The notes beneath the pieces are model-generated. The model did no database searches. It had not been told where the DNA came from and worked only from the letters and a program-made list of their open reading frames with translations. This document shows, piece by piece, positions 37,723 to 46,576 of a stretch of 64,000 nucleotides of DNA. The position numbers and the translations under genes are program-made. Position 1 is the stretch's first letter, and every line of letters begins with the position of its first letter. The DNA is taken from positions 310,001-374,000 of the forward strand of contig NZ_CP113054.1 in NCBI RefSeq assembly GCF_026625605.1. The letters run 5' to 3'. The stretch is from Luteolibacter sp. SL250. GTDB taxonomy: Bacteria > Verrucomicrobiota > Verrucomicrobiia > Verrucomicrobiales > Akkermansiaceae.

Positions 37723-38265
37723 TCAGGACTTCTTCTTCAGTGCCTTCTCGATCGCCTCGGTCGCTTCCGGGCCGGTGACGAGCGTCTTCGGCTCGAAGCG
37801 GGCGATGGGCTTGCCGTTGCGGCCGATGAGGAATTTGCCGAAGTTCCATTTCACATCACCGGGGAAGGCGCCCTTCTCACCGGTGAGTTCCTCGTAGAGC
37901 TTGTGCCGGTCCTCACCCTTGACGCTGACCTTTTCCATCAGCGGGAAGGTCACGGAGTATTTCGTGGAGCAGAACTTCTGGATCTCCTCGATGGTGCCCG
38001 GCTCCTGGCCGCCGAAGTCGTTGCAGGGGAAGGCGAGGATCTCGAAGCCCTGGTCCTTGTATTTCTGGTAGGTCGCCTCCAGGCCTTCATACTGTGGGGT
38101 GTTGCCGCACTTCGAGGCGACGTTGACGATGAGCACGACCTTGCCCTTGTAGGCGTCGAGGGAAGTGGCTTTGCCGGACGCGTCGTTGAACGGGATCTTG
38201 GTGATGTCGGCGGCGTAGGCGGTGGCGGCCATGACAAATGCGGGAATGACGATTCGATGCAGCAT
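37723..38265 (-). CDS. Glutathione peroxidase-family thiol peroxidase, exported
   Basis: A 180-residue protein with an N-terminal signal peptide (PAFVMAATAYAAD). It reduces peroxides with a thiol. Family landmarks are NVASKCGNTPQYEGLE with peroxidatic Cys53, not selenocysteine, the FPCNDFGGQEPG segment with the active-site Gln, and KWNFGKFLIG with Trp and Asn. The tetrad is complete. The export signal suggests peroxide defence outside the cytoplasm, where glutathione is scarce, so thioredoxin-like donors are likelier. The start at 38265 begins the signal peptide. Confidence 0.92.
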   Translation of the reverse strand: MLHRIVIPAFVMAATAYAADITKIPFNDASGKATSLDAYKGKVVLIVNVASKCGNTPQYEGLEATYQKYKDQGFEILAFPCNDFGGQEPGTIEEIQKFCSTKYSVTFPLMEKVSVKGEDRHKLYEELTGEKGAFPGDVKWNFGKFLIGRNGKPIARFEPKTLVTGPEATEAIEKALKKKS

Positions 38266-38402
38266 GGTCGTGACGCTAGCACGGAAAGCTTTTCTGCCTA
38301 GGGAAAATCCCGGGGCCGGGGGAGCCGCCCGGCTTGCCCGCCCAACGCAGGTCCCTCCGGGGGGCGGGCCCTGCTGCATTGGACGGGCTCATGACCGATC
38401 CC

Positions 38403-39059
38403 TCAGCGCCGGCGGCGCACAAGGAACCCGCCGAGACTTGCGAGGCCGAGCAGGGCGGCACCGGGCTCGGGGACGGTGTCCACGATGATGTCGTCGATGC
38501 GGACGCTGACGCCGTTGTTGTCGTTGCCGGTGTCGGCCACATAGATCCGGAAGGTGATGCCGGAGGTGAGATTCTGGAAGGCGGCGCCGGAAAGGTCGAC
38601 CAGCGCGGTCAGGTCGGTGGTGCCCTGGGTGACGGCGGAAGTATAAATGTTCTGGAAACCGGCGGTCCCGGACAGGTCGTTGTAGTGGACCTGGTAGCTG
38701 GACGGGACGCCGGTACCTCCGCCGCTGGCGTTGTAAGCGAACCTGAGCTGGCCCAAGCTGAGGGTGCCGCCCGTGGGATTGGTGTTCACGGTGAACTCAT
38801 AGTAGTCCGGACCGAAGGTGGTGCCGATCTGGTCCAGGGTGATGGCGCGCGCGGCCCCGTTGCCCGGCACATTCGTCGACGTGTTCACGCTGGTGAAGCC
38901 GGTCTCGGTGATGGTGGTCGCGGAGTAGCCCGCAAACGCCGTGGAGGCGAAGCTGCCGTTGGTGAACGTGTAGTGCGCGACGATCGCGGCGCTGGCGGAT
39001 GCAGGGAGGAAGGCGGCCAACGCGAATACCCGCAGAACGCCGAGGGGCAGGTTTTTCAT
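38403..39059 (-). CDS. PEP-CTERM sorting-domain protein
   Basis: A 218-residue secreted protein with a signal peptide ending at PASASA. A body of Gly/Ser/Thr-rich beta strands follows, then IRIDDIIVDTVPEPGAALLGLASLGGFLVRRRR, a complete PEP-CTERM tag of VPEP, a hydrophobic stretch and an Arg cluster. The middle part (YEFTVNTNPTGG, NNGVSVRIDDI) looks like a jelly-roll or lectin-type fold seen in many Verrucomicrobia surface proteins. No catalytic residues can be named. It is the third of three exosortase substrates in this window. Confidence 0.85.
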   Translation of the reverse strand: MKNLPLGVLRVFALAAFLPASASAAIVAHYTFTNGSFASTAFAGYSATTITETGFTSVNTSTNVPGNGAARAITLDQIGTTFGPDYYEFTVNTNPTGGTLSLGQLRFAYNASGGGTGVPSSYQVHYNDLSGTAGFQNIYTSAVTQGTTDLTALVDLSGAAFQNLTSGITFRIYVADTGNDNNGVSVRIDDIIVDTVPEPGAALLGLASLGGFLVRRRR

Positions 39060-39226
39060 AGGTGCCGGAAGATAGGATCAGTCAGATTTTCCAACAACTA
39101 CCCGAAGGGTTATGGATGGATGGGGAAGATTCCGCTGTCTTATTTTCGTAAAGATCGGAGCAACGACCGCGTATAGGTGCGACTTTGGCCGAAATGCCGG
39201 AGAAACCACCAAACCCACCTCCATCC

Positions 39227-40579
39227 ATGAAACCCGAGATATTTTCCACCAGCCGCCGCCGCTTCCTCGGCACCGCCATGGGCGCATCGCTCGCGCCGTT
39301 CATCCTCCCGTCCGGCCTGCGGGCGCAGAACTCGCCGAACGGCAAGATCGCCGTGGGTTTCATCGGCACCGGCAAGCAGGCAAAGGGCCTGATGGGCAAG
39401 TTCATGGGCCTGCCGGATGTGGTGGTGGTCGCCGTGTGCGATGTGGACACCAACCGGCGCGAGGCCGCGAAGAAGAAGGTGGAGGACTTTTACGGCAAGA
39501 ACCAGAACACCGCCTGGAAGGGCTGCACGGCGCACAAGGATTTCCGCGAGCTGCTCGACCGCAAGGACATCGACGCCGTGGTGATCGCCACGCCGGATCA
39601 CTGGCACGCCATCATCTCCGTCGCAGCAGTGCAGGCGGGCAAGGATGTGATGTGCGAGAAACCGCTCACGCAGACCGTCCGCGAGGCGGTGGCGGTGGTG
39701 AAGGCGGTAAGGGACAACAAGCGCGTGTTCCAGACCGGCTCCATGCAGCGGTCGATGCGCGAGTTCCGCGTCGCCTCCGAGCTGGTGAGGAACGGGGTGA
39801 TCGGCAAGGTCACGCGGGTGGAGACGGCCTTCGGTGTTCCCGGCGTGCCGTGCGACCTGCCGGAGGAAGCGGCGGAGCCGGGCCTCGACTGGGACCTGTG
39901 GCTCGGACCTGCGCCGATGCGGCCCTACAACTCGATCCTCGCGCCGCGCGGGCTGCACGACCATTTCCCGATGTGGCGCCTCTACCGCGAGTATGGCGGC
40001 GGCTTTGTCACTGACTGGGGCGCGCACCACGTGGACATCGCGCAGTGGGCGCTGGGCCGCGACGAGAGCGGCCCGGTGGAGGTCATCGCGCCGCCGGATT
40101 TCGCCACCGCGAAGGCAGGGGCGAAGCTCCGCTACGAGGATGGCTGCGAGCTGACCCACGTCGCCGCCGGCAAGGGTGCATCTTTCTTCGGATCGGACGG
40201 CGAGATCCATGTGCATCGTGGGAAGATCGAGGTCATCAAGGATGGCAAGACCATCGCGAAGCATTGGGACAAGGCGGACCAGCCCGGCCTCGCACCGTCG
40301 CTGGACCTGCTGGAGAACGAGTATCTCAAGGACGCGAAGGTCCGTCTCACCAACAGCAAGGACCACTATGCGGACTTCACCGCCGCCATGCGCACCCGCA
40401 CGCAGCCCATCGCCCACGAGGGCATCGGCGCGAGTTCGGTGATCGCTTGCCACCTCCTCAATTTCGGATACTACCACGGCAAGAACTTCAAATGGAACCC
40501 TGCGGAGAACACCTTCGCCGATGGTACCGGTGACGTTGCCTGGCTGCACACGAACTACCGCGGCGACTGGAAGATCTGA
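39227..40579 (+). CDS. Tat-exported Gfo/Idh/MocA-family oxidoreductase
   Basis: A 450-residue NAD(P)-binding dehydrogenase of the Gfo/Idh/MocA family, with a twin-arginine-type signal SRRRFLGTAMGASLAPFIL and cleavage near LRAQ. The Rossmann motif is VGFIGTGKQAKGL. VMCEKPLTQTVREA has the conserved EKP, and FVTDWGAHHVDIAQWALG carries the catalytic His region. Tat export of cofactor-loaded dehydrogenases is common in Planctomycetes and Verrucomicrobia sugar catabolism. It is followed 13 bp later by an FAD oxidoreductase and is probably co-transcribed. I chose the ATG at 39227 at the signal start. Confidence 0.9.
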   Translation: MKPEIFSTSRRRFLGTAMGASLAPFILPSGLRAQNSPNGKIAVGFIGTGKQAKGLMGKFMGLPDVVVVAVCDVDTNRREAAKKKVEDFYGKNQNTAWKGCTAHKDFRELLDRKDIDAVVIATPDHWHAIISVAAVQAGKDVMCEKPLTQTVREAVAVVKAVRDNKRVFQTGSMQRSMREFRVASELVRNGVIGKVTRVETAFGVPGVPCDLPEEAAEPGLDWDLWLGPAPMRPYNSILAPRGLHDHFPMWRLYREYGGGFVTDWGAHHVDIAQWALGRDESGPVEVIAPPDFATAKAGAKLRYEDGCELTHVAAGKGASFFGSDGEIHVHRGKIEVIKDGKTIAKHWDKADQPGLAPSLDLLENEYLKDAKVRLTNSKDHYADFTAAMRTRTQPIAHEGIGASSVIACHLLNFGYYHGKNFKWNPAENTFADGTGDVAWLHTNYRGDWKI

Positions 40580-40592
40580 ACCAAAACCCTCT

Positions 40593-42239
40593 ATGACACC
40601 ATTGAACCGATACCTTGTCCCCTTGTTCCTGGCCACCGGCGCGCTGCACGCGCAGGAGTCCGCGGACATCATCATCTACGGCGGCACGTCCGCCTCCATC
40701 GCCGCCGCCGTCCAGGCGAAGAAGATGGGAGCCTCCGTCATCGTCGTTTCCCCGGACAAGCATCTGGGCGGCCTTTCCTCCGGGGGCCTCGGCTTCACGG
40801 ACAGCGGCCGGAAGGAAACCATCGGCGGCGTTTCCCGCGAGTTCTACCAGAAGATCTACCAGCACTACGACAAGCCGGAGGCCTGGAAATGGCAGAAGCG
40901 CGAGGAGTACGGCAACAAGGGCCAGGGCCACGTGGCCATCGACGGCGCCAACCGTACCGCGTGGATCTTCGAGCCGCATGCCGCGGAGAACGTCTTCGAA
41001 GGCTGGGTGAAGGAGCACAACCTGAAGGTGGTGCGCGACGCCTGGCTGGACCGTGAGAACGGCGTCACCATCGAGAACGGGAAGATCACGACGATCAAGA
41101 CCCTCGACGGCAAAACCTACAGCGGGAAGACCTTCATCGACACCACCTACGAAGGCGACCTGATGGCCGCCGCGAAGGTGCCCTACATCGTCGGCCGCGA
41201 ATCGTCAGCCCAGTACAACGAGACGCTCAACGGCAACCAGCCGGTCAAGACGGACAAGCATCAGTTCGACTTCCCGGTTGATCCCTACATCAAGCCCGGC
41301 GACAAGTCGTCCGGCCTCGTTCCCCGGATCGAGGATGCGGGTGCCGGTGTGGAAGGCGCGGCGGACAAGGGTGTCCAGGCCTACTGCTTCCGAATGTGCA
41401 TGACGAACCATGAGCCGAACCGCGTGCCGTTCCCGAAGCCGGAGAAATACGACCCGATGCAGTATGAGCTGCTGGCCCGTTATCTCCAGGCAGGCTGGAA
41501 GGAAGTGTTCCGCAAGTTCGACGGCATCCAGAACCACAAGACGGACACCAACAACCACGGTGCGTTTTCCTCCGACAACATCGGCTACAACCACGACTAC
41601 CCGGAGGCTTCCTATGAGCGCCGCCGCGAGATCATCAAGGAGCATGAGGAATACCAGAAAGGCTTCTACTGGTTCCTCTGCCACGACCCGCGCGTGCCGA
41701 AGGACATCCAGGACAAGATGAACACCTGGGGCCTGGCGAAGGACGAGTTCAAGGACAACAACAACTGGCCGCACCAGCTCTACATCCGCGTCGCCCGCCG
41801 GATGGTCTCCGACTTCGTCATCACGGAGAATCACCTGAAGGGCACGCTGCCTACGCCGAAGTCCATCGGCATGGGTTCCTACCAGATGGACTCCCACAAC
41901 ATCCGCCGCTTCGTGGATGAGAACGGCCACGCCCGCAACGAGGGCGACATCCAGGTCGGCGTGGGCCGTGCCTACGAGATCGACTACGGATCCATCGTGC
42001 CGCCGGAGAAGAGCGTGCAGAACCTGCTGGTGCCGGTCTGCGTCAGCTCCAGCCACATCTCCTACGGCAGCATCCGGATGGAGCCGGTGTTCATGATCCT
42101 GGGCCAGAGCGCGGCGACCGCCGCCGTGCACTCCCAGAAGGAAGGAGTCTCCGTCCAGAAGGTCTCCTATGAGAAGCTGAAGGCGCGCCTCGAGGCCGAC
42201 GGCCAGGTCCTGCACTGGACCCCGCCCGCCAAGAAGTGA
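40593..42239 (+). CDS. Secreted FAD-dependent oxidoreductase (FAD_oxidored family)
   Basis: A 548-residue exported flavoprotein, paralogous to 20187-22166 but without its golvesin-like C-terminus. It has a signal peptide (LVPLFLATGALHAQ), an FAD motif IIYGGTSASIAAAVQAKKMGASV, LGGLSSGGLGF, the block YEGDLMAAAKVPYIVGRESSAQYNE and CVSSSHISYGSIRMEPVFMI. It probably oxidises a sugar derivative together with the Gfo/Idh/MocA enzyme just upstream, judging only by the 13-bp spacing. A rho-independent terminator follows 26 bp after the stop. Confidence 0.87.
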   Translation: MTPLNRYLVPLFLATGALHAQESADIIIYGGTSASIAAAVQAKKMGASVIVVSPDKHLGGLSSGGLGFTDSGRKETIGGVSREFYQKIYQHYDKPEAWKWQKREEYGNKGQGHVAIDGANRTAWIFEPHAAENVFEGWVKEHNLKVVRDAWLDRENGVTIENGKITTIKTLDGKTYSGKTFIDTTYEGDLMAAAKVPYIVGRESSAQYNETLNGNQPVKTDKHQFDFPVDPYIKPGDKSSGLVPRIEDAGAGVEGAADKGVQAYCFRMCMTNHEPNRVPFPKPEKYDPMQYELLARYLQAGWKEVFRKFDGIQNHKTDTNNHGAFSSDNIGYNHDYPEASYERRREIIKEHEEYQKGFYWFLCHDPRVPKDIQDKMNTWGLAKDEFKDNNNWPHQLYIRVARRMVSDFVITENHLKGTLPTPKSIGMGSYQMDSHNIRRFVDENGHARNEGDIQVGVGRAYEIDYGSIVPPEKSVQNLLVPVCVSSSHISYGSIRMEPVFMILGQSAATAAVHSQKEGVSVQKVSYEKLKARLEADGQVLHWTPPAKK

Positions 42240-42265
42240 TCCCCGCAGGGAACCCTGTTTCAATC

Positions 42266-42301
42266 AGGTCCGTGATCCGTGGAGGGTCACGGGCCTTTTT
42301 C
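42266..42301 (+). terminator. Rho-independent terminator after the Gfo/Idh-FAD oxidoreductase pair
   Basis: The 10-bp stem AGGTCCGTGA/TCACGGGCCT (one G-T pair) with an 11-base loop is followed at once by TTTTTCGT. This is the clearest intrinsic terminator in the window and marks the end of the transcript starting upstream of 39227. Confidence 0.8.
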
Positions 42302-42389
42302 GTGTCCTCCTCCTGGCCGCGCTTTTACAATCGTGGTCCTTGCGTGCGGATGGCGGGAGGGGTAGTGCTTGGACGATCCCAATCAACCC

Positions 42390-42938
42390 ATGGAACGCAG
42401 GGAAATCCTCAAAATGATGGCGCTGACCTTCGGCGCCTCCGTCACTCTCCCGGAGAGTGCCTTCGCGAAATTCGGCGAGCCGCTCGATGCGTCGAAGCTG
42501 AAGCTCTTCACCCCGGAGCAGCGCGCGCTGGTGGCCGTCCTTTCGGAAACCACCATCCCGAAGACGGACACACCCGGCGCGATCGACGCCGGCGTGCCGC
42601 AGTGGCTGGAACTCATCGTCCAGGATTGCCTGGAGGTGGGTGACCAGAAGATCATCACCGACGGCCTGGCCGATGTGGAGAAACGCTCCGCCGACCAGTT
42701 TTCGAAACCCTGCTCCCAGCTCACGGTGGCGGAGCGCGTCGGCCTGCTGACCGCGATGGAGCAGGAGTCGAAGAAAGCGGGGACCACCAAGGTCTTCATC
42801 CGCCAGTTCAAGGATCTGGTGAAGTTCACCTACGTGAATTCCGAAGTGGGCGGCACCCAGGCGCTCGAGTGGATCCTGGTTCCCGGCAGATGGGAACCCG
42901 CGTCCGAACTGAAACCCGGCCAGAAGGTCTACGTCTGA
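42390..42938 (+). CDS. Gluconate 2-dehydrogenase subunit 3-like small subunit with Tat signal
   Basis: A 182-residue protein of the gluconate 2-dehydrogenase subunit 3 family, the small partner of membrane-bound GMC-type sugar dehydrogenases. The N-terminus MERREILKMMALTFGASVT is a Tat-like signal. The body has FTPEQRALVAVLSETTIPKTDTPGAIDAGV, the family hallmark, and DLVKFTYVNSEVGG. The large catalytic subunit begins 22 bp downstream without a signal peptide, so this subunit probably carries it across the membrane. I chose the ATG at 42390; a TTG seven codons earlier is possible. Confidence 0.88.
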   Translation: MERREILKMMALTFGASVTLPESAFAKFGEPLDASKLKLFTPEQRALVAVLSETTIPKTDTPGAIDAGVPQWLELIVQDCLEVGDQKIITDGLADVEKRSADQFSKPCSQLTVAERVGLLTAMEQESKKAGTTKVFIRQFKDLVKFTYVNSEVGGTQALEWILVPGRWEPASELKPGQKVYV

Positions 42939-42960
42939 ACCCTTTCCCCGAAACGAACCC

Positions 42961-44670
42961 ATGAATGTGAATGCCAAAGGCAAGGCGGAGCACACCTATG
43001 ACGCCATCGTCGTCGGCTCCGGAATCTCAGGTGGCTGGGCGGCGAAGGAACTCTGCCAGAAAGGCCTGAAAACGCTGGTGCTGGAGCGCGGCTATGATCT
43101 CAAGCACATCGTCGGCTATGACACGACCAACAGCGCCCCGTGGGAGCTGTCCTACCAGAACAAGACCCCGCGCGACATGCTGGCCCGCCAGGAAAAGCAG
43201 AACCGCACCGGCTACACCATCAAGCCCGCGACGAACAAGATGTTCGTGGATGACATCGACCATCCCTACATCGAGGAGAAGCGCTTCGACTGGATGCGCG
43301 GCTACCACACCGGCGGCCGGTCCATCATGTGGGGCAAGCAGAGCTACCGGCTCTCCAAGATCGACCTTGAGGCGAACGAGCGTGACGGCATCGCGATCCC
43401 ATGGCCCATCACCTATGAGGAACTCGCGCCGTGGTATGACCACGTGGAGAGGTTCGCGGGCATCAGCGGCTCGATGGAAGGCCTCGACATCCTGCCCGAC
43501 GGCGTGTTCCAACCGCCGATGGCCCTCACGCCCGCCGAGCTGGACCTGAAGGCGGCGGTCGAGAAAAGGTGGCCGGGCCGCAAGGTGGTGCCGGGCCGTG
43601 TCGCCCACCTCACCGCGCCCACGCCGGAGCAGACCGCGCTCGGCCGTGCGCAGTGCATGTACCGTAACCTGTGCAGCCGTGGCTGTCCGTTCGGCGCGTA
43701 TTTCAGCAGCCAGGCCGCCACGCTGCCAGCCGCCGCCGCGACGGGGAACATGACCTTCCGCCCGCACTCCATCGTTCACTCCATCATCTTCGACGACAAG
43801 ACGAACAAGGCCGTCGGCGTCCGCCTCATCGATGAACTGACCATGGAGACCACGGAGTATTTCGCGAAGATCATCTTCCTGAACGCCTCCGCGGTGGCCT
43901 CCACGGCCATCCTCATGAACTCGAAGTCCTCCCGTTATCCGAACGGGATGGATGACTCCGGCTCGCTCGGCGGATACCTCATGGACCACCACCTCGGGGT
44001 GGGGGCCAGCGGCGTGGTGGAGGGCCACCTCGACAAGGTGCAGTACGGCCGCCGCCCGAACGGTTTCTACATCCCGCGCTTCCGCAACCATTCGGAAAAA
44101 GCGAACCAGAACTACATCCGCGGCTTCGGCTACCAGGGGGGCGGCATGCGTTCCGGCTGGACGCGCGGCATCGACGGCTTCGGCGAGGATTTCAAGAAGC
44201 AGCTCCTGTCATGGGGGCCGTGGTCCATCAACATGGGCGGCTTCGGCGAATGCCTGCCGTACGAGGACAACCGCATCTCCCTGCACCCGGACAAGAAGGA
44301 CAAGTGGGGCCTGCCCCTCGTCGTCGCCAACGCGGAGTTCAAGGAGAACGAGATCAACATGCGCCTCGACATGCGGAAGGACGCGGAGGAGATGCTGGAG
44401 GCGATGGGCGCGAAGCACATCAACAGCTACAACAACGCGCCGTCCATCGGTCTGGGCATCCATGAGATGGGCACCGCCCGCATGGGTGGTTCGCCGAAGA
44501 CCTCCGTCCTCAACAAGTTCAACCAGGTCTGGGGTGCGCCGAATGTCTTCTGCACGGACGGCGCGGCCATGACCTCCGCCAGTTGCCAGAATCCATCCCT
44601 CACCTACATGGCCCTCACCGCCCGCGCGGTGGACCATGCGGTCAGCGAGATGAAGAAGGGGAACCTCTGA
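42961..44670 (+). CDS. GMC-family sugar dehydrogenase, FAD-containing large subunit
   Basis: A 569-residue GMC oxidoreductase (gluconate/glucose/sorbitol dehydrogenase large-subunit type). It has FAD motif VVGSGISGGWAAKEL near residues 19-33, LERGYDLKH, TGGRSIMWGKQSYRL, a cysteine-rich CMYRNLCSRGCPFGAYF segment and a C-terminal IHEMGTARMGGSP and CQNPSLTYMALTARAVDHA block with the catalytic His/Asn region. It has no signal peptide of its own, fitting hitchhiker export with the preceding subunit. The sugar cannot be named. A cytochrome partner is not adjacent, although a c-type-like protein lies at 16848-19214. Confidence 0.9.
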   Translation: MNVNAKGKAEHTYDAIVVGSGISGGWAAKELCQKGLKTLVLERGYDLKHIVGYDTTNSAPWELSYQNKTPRDMLARQEKQNRTGYTIKPATNKMFVDDIDHPYIEEKRFDWMRGYHTGGRSIMWGKQSYRLSKIDLEANERDGIAIPWPITYEELAPWYDHVERFAGISGSMEGLDILPDGVFQPPMALTPAELDLKAAVEKRWPGRKVVPGRVAHLTAPTPEQTALGRAQCMYRNLCSRGCPFGAYFSSQAATLPAAAATGNMTFRPHSIVHSIIFDDKTNKAVGVRLIDELTMETTEYFAKIIFLNASAVASTAILMNSKSSRYPNGMDDSGSLGGYLMDHHLGVGASGVVEGHLDKVQYGRRPNGFYIPRFRNHSEKANQNYIRGFGYQGGGMRSGWTRGIDGFGEDFKKQLLSWGPWSINMGGFGECLPYEDNRISLHPDKKDKWGLPLVVANAEFKENEINMRLDMRKDAEEMLEAMGAKHINSYNNAPSIGLGIHEMGTARMGGSPKTSVLNKFNQVWGAPNVFCTDGAAMTSASCQNPSLTYMALTARAVDHAVSEMKKGNL

Positions 44671-44696
44671 TCCCGGCTGCGGGACGGGCCGTCAAA

Positions 44697-44732
44697 CCAC
44701 TCCGGCTTGGTTCGAATCCAAGGGCGGAGTGG
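44697..44732. terminator. Long hairpin with a tRNA T-arm-like core between convergent genes
   Basis: The outer stem CCACTCCG/CGGAGTGG (8 bp) encloses CTTGG-TTCGAAT-CCAAG, a five-pair stem with a loop identical in type to a tRNA T arm (GGTTCGAATCC). No D arm, anticodon arm or matching acceptor strand is present, so it is not a tRNA gene. Its place in the 78-bp gap between two convergent stops suggests a bidirectional terminator; a tRNA remnant is the other option. Confidence 0.5.
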
Positions 44733-44748
44733 ATGCCCGACGCGGGAA

Positions 44749-46506
44749 TCAATGCTCCACCCTCAGCCGCATGAAGCGGTGCGGGTTCTCCGGATCCTGC
44801 TTCAGGCGGATGCGGCGGAGGGCGGCGGTGCCGTCGCCATCCACATTCGCGGAGATGGTTTCCAGGATGGCGGTGGTTCCATCCGGGGTGACGGGCGTCC
44901 ATGTCGCGAGGTCCGGGCTGCTTTCCGCAGCCACGGTGATGTCTCTGGCTTCCAGATTCTCCCTGAAGGTGAAGACATGCCACGGACCACCGGCGGTGGT
45001 GGTGTCCAGGGTGCCGGTCGGGAGTGCCCCCACGGCAGCGGATCCGACCGGCGGAACGTCCAGCGCGTAGGAGATGATGTTTTCCACCCCGTCCCCATCC
45101 GCGTCACCGCCGGGGGTGGGGTCCTGTTCCCGCCAATCGACGTCTCCGGCCCATGAGGCATAGTCGCTGCGGTCCACGGTGAGGGAAAGCAGGGCGTTGC
45201 GGAGGTGGGGTGCCAGCAGCTCGTTGCCGCTCCGGCTCACGTGGGCGTCGTCCGCAGCCGTATAGTTGGGTGATCCGTTCGTCCGCCAGCGGTTGCGGTC
45301 GGCGGAGTCCGCCAGCACATCCAGCGTATCGAGCAGGAGGTCGAACTTTCCGGCCTGTCCGGCGGCAACGAGGCCGTCGTTGAAGTCATCCCGTTTCCCT
45401 CCGGCTCCCCAGCCGGGCTTCGGTGTCTGCCCTGCGAGATCGGACCACTCGTTCGTCGAGTCCGTCCGTGGCATCAGCAAGGTTCTGACAATTTTCTGGA
45501 TACCCTCCGCCCGTGCGGCGGACCAGATGCCTTCGACCCTCGCGAGCATTTCCGTGGGGTTGCCCGTCCCGCCTTGGCCCAGGTCGTTCGTGCCGTATTC
45601 CTCCACCATCACGTTGGCGAACTTCAGGAACGGACGCTGGCGGGTCTGCCGCGATGGGGTGATCCATGAGTAGGCGGTCTGGCCATGGCGGGTCAGGTTG
45701 AACACGGCGATCGTGTTGCCTCCGGAGGAGTCCAGCGCGGCGCGGTTGAAGAAGCCATAGCCGGAGATGACCGGCGCGGGATTCGCCTGGTCGCCGGTCC
45801 CGTCGAGGATGCTGTCGCCCACACCGATGACGGACAGGTGGCCGGGTCCGGTGAAACGGCCCAGGAAAATGAGCGGCAGCCCTTGGGAGCGGGCGGCTTG
45901 GCCGGTGATGGCGGGGACGGCCCCCGCCATGTCCGGGTTGTGGGTGTCGTTCGCCGGGGGATAGAAGATGCATTTCGCTCCGGTGAAGTTGGCGGGGGTT
46001 CCCACGGGAGTCTTGCCACCGGATGGGATGGAGCCTTTCACATGCAGCCAAAACACCTCGTCCTTTGCAGGCGGCGGTCCGGTCCATGAGGCCGATGGGA
46101 TGGGATCGGACAGCCAGTAAGGCGTGGTGGAGTTCATCGGCAGCACCAGCGTGCGCAGCCCGTTGAAAAGGAGTGGGACGACCTGTCCCGTCGATGCCCG
46201 CTCCAGCCAGGCCTGGCTGATGGTGACATCATTGGCGACGTTCGGTGTTTCGGCTCCGCTGGTCGGATACATCCAGTCCATGAAGCCGACCTGCATTTCG
46301 GCGACCGGCCCGCCGAGCTTGTGGGGCGTCCTCTGCCAGAAGGACGTGTTGGCGGCGGCTGGCGTGTAGAAGGTGTAAGCGATACGCCCGCCGGTTGCGA
46401 CGATCCGCGTCGGTTCCACCGCACCGGACAGCATCGGCGAAAGGGCGAAGGCACCGGCCAGCAGGCCGAGGAAGATCCGGGAAAACAGGGAAGACGCTGC
46501 AGGCAT
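44749..46506 (-). CDS. Large secreted SGNH-hydrolase-like protein
   Basis: A 585-residue exported protein. A signal peptide (LFSRIFLGLLAGAFALSPMLSGA) leads into a strand-rich N-terminal part, then GVGDSILDGTGDQ, which fits SGNH block I with a nucleophile Ser, VEEYGTNDLGQGG (block III-like Asn) and DDAHVSRSGNELLAPHL (Asp-x-x-His block V). Next comes GGDADGDGVENIISYALDV, a calcium-loop-like motif frequent before the C-terminal domain of Verrucomicrobia secreted proteins, and an end reading FMRLRVE. It is probably an esterase acting on a polysaccharide decoration. I chose the ATG at 46506 at the signal peptide. Confidence 0.75.
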   Translation of the reverse strand: MPAASSLFSRIFLGLLAGAFALSPMLSGAVEPTRIVATGGRIAYTFYTPAAANTSFWQRTPHKLGGPVAEMQVGFMDWMYPTSGAETPNVANDVTISQAWLERASTGQVVPLLFNGLRTLVLPMNSTTPYWLSDPIPSASWTGPPPAKDEVFWLHVKGSIPSGGKTPVGTPANFTGAKCIFYPPANDTHNPDMAGAVPAITGQAARSQGLPLIFLGRFTGPGHLSVIGVGDSILDGTGDQANPAPVISGYGFFNRAALDSSGGNTIAVFNLTRHGQTAYSWITPSRQTRQRPFLKFANVMVEEYGTNDLGQGGTGNPTEMLARVEGIWSAARAEGIQKIVRTLLMPRTDSTNEWSDLAGQTPKPGWGAGGKRDDFNDGLVAAGQAGKFDLLLDTLDVLADSADRNRWRTNGSPNYTAADDAHVSRSGNELLAPHLRNALLSLTVDRSDYASWAGDVDWREQDPTPGGDADGDGVENIISYALDVPPVGSAAVGALPTGTLDTTTAGGPWHVFTFRENLEARDITVAAESSPDLATWTPVTPDGTTAILETISANVDGDGTAALRRIRLKQDPENPHRFMRLRVEH

Positions 46507-46576
46507 GGGAAAACGCCGTGAAAATCGGCCGGATCGGCACGGATGCAAACTACCCGGATGGGTAGTAGGTACAGAT

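Noticed and set aside
44671..44748. A tRNA gene suggested by GGTTCGAATCC
   Set aside because: No acceptor, D or anticodon arms can be folded; only a T-arm-like hairpin is present.
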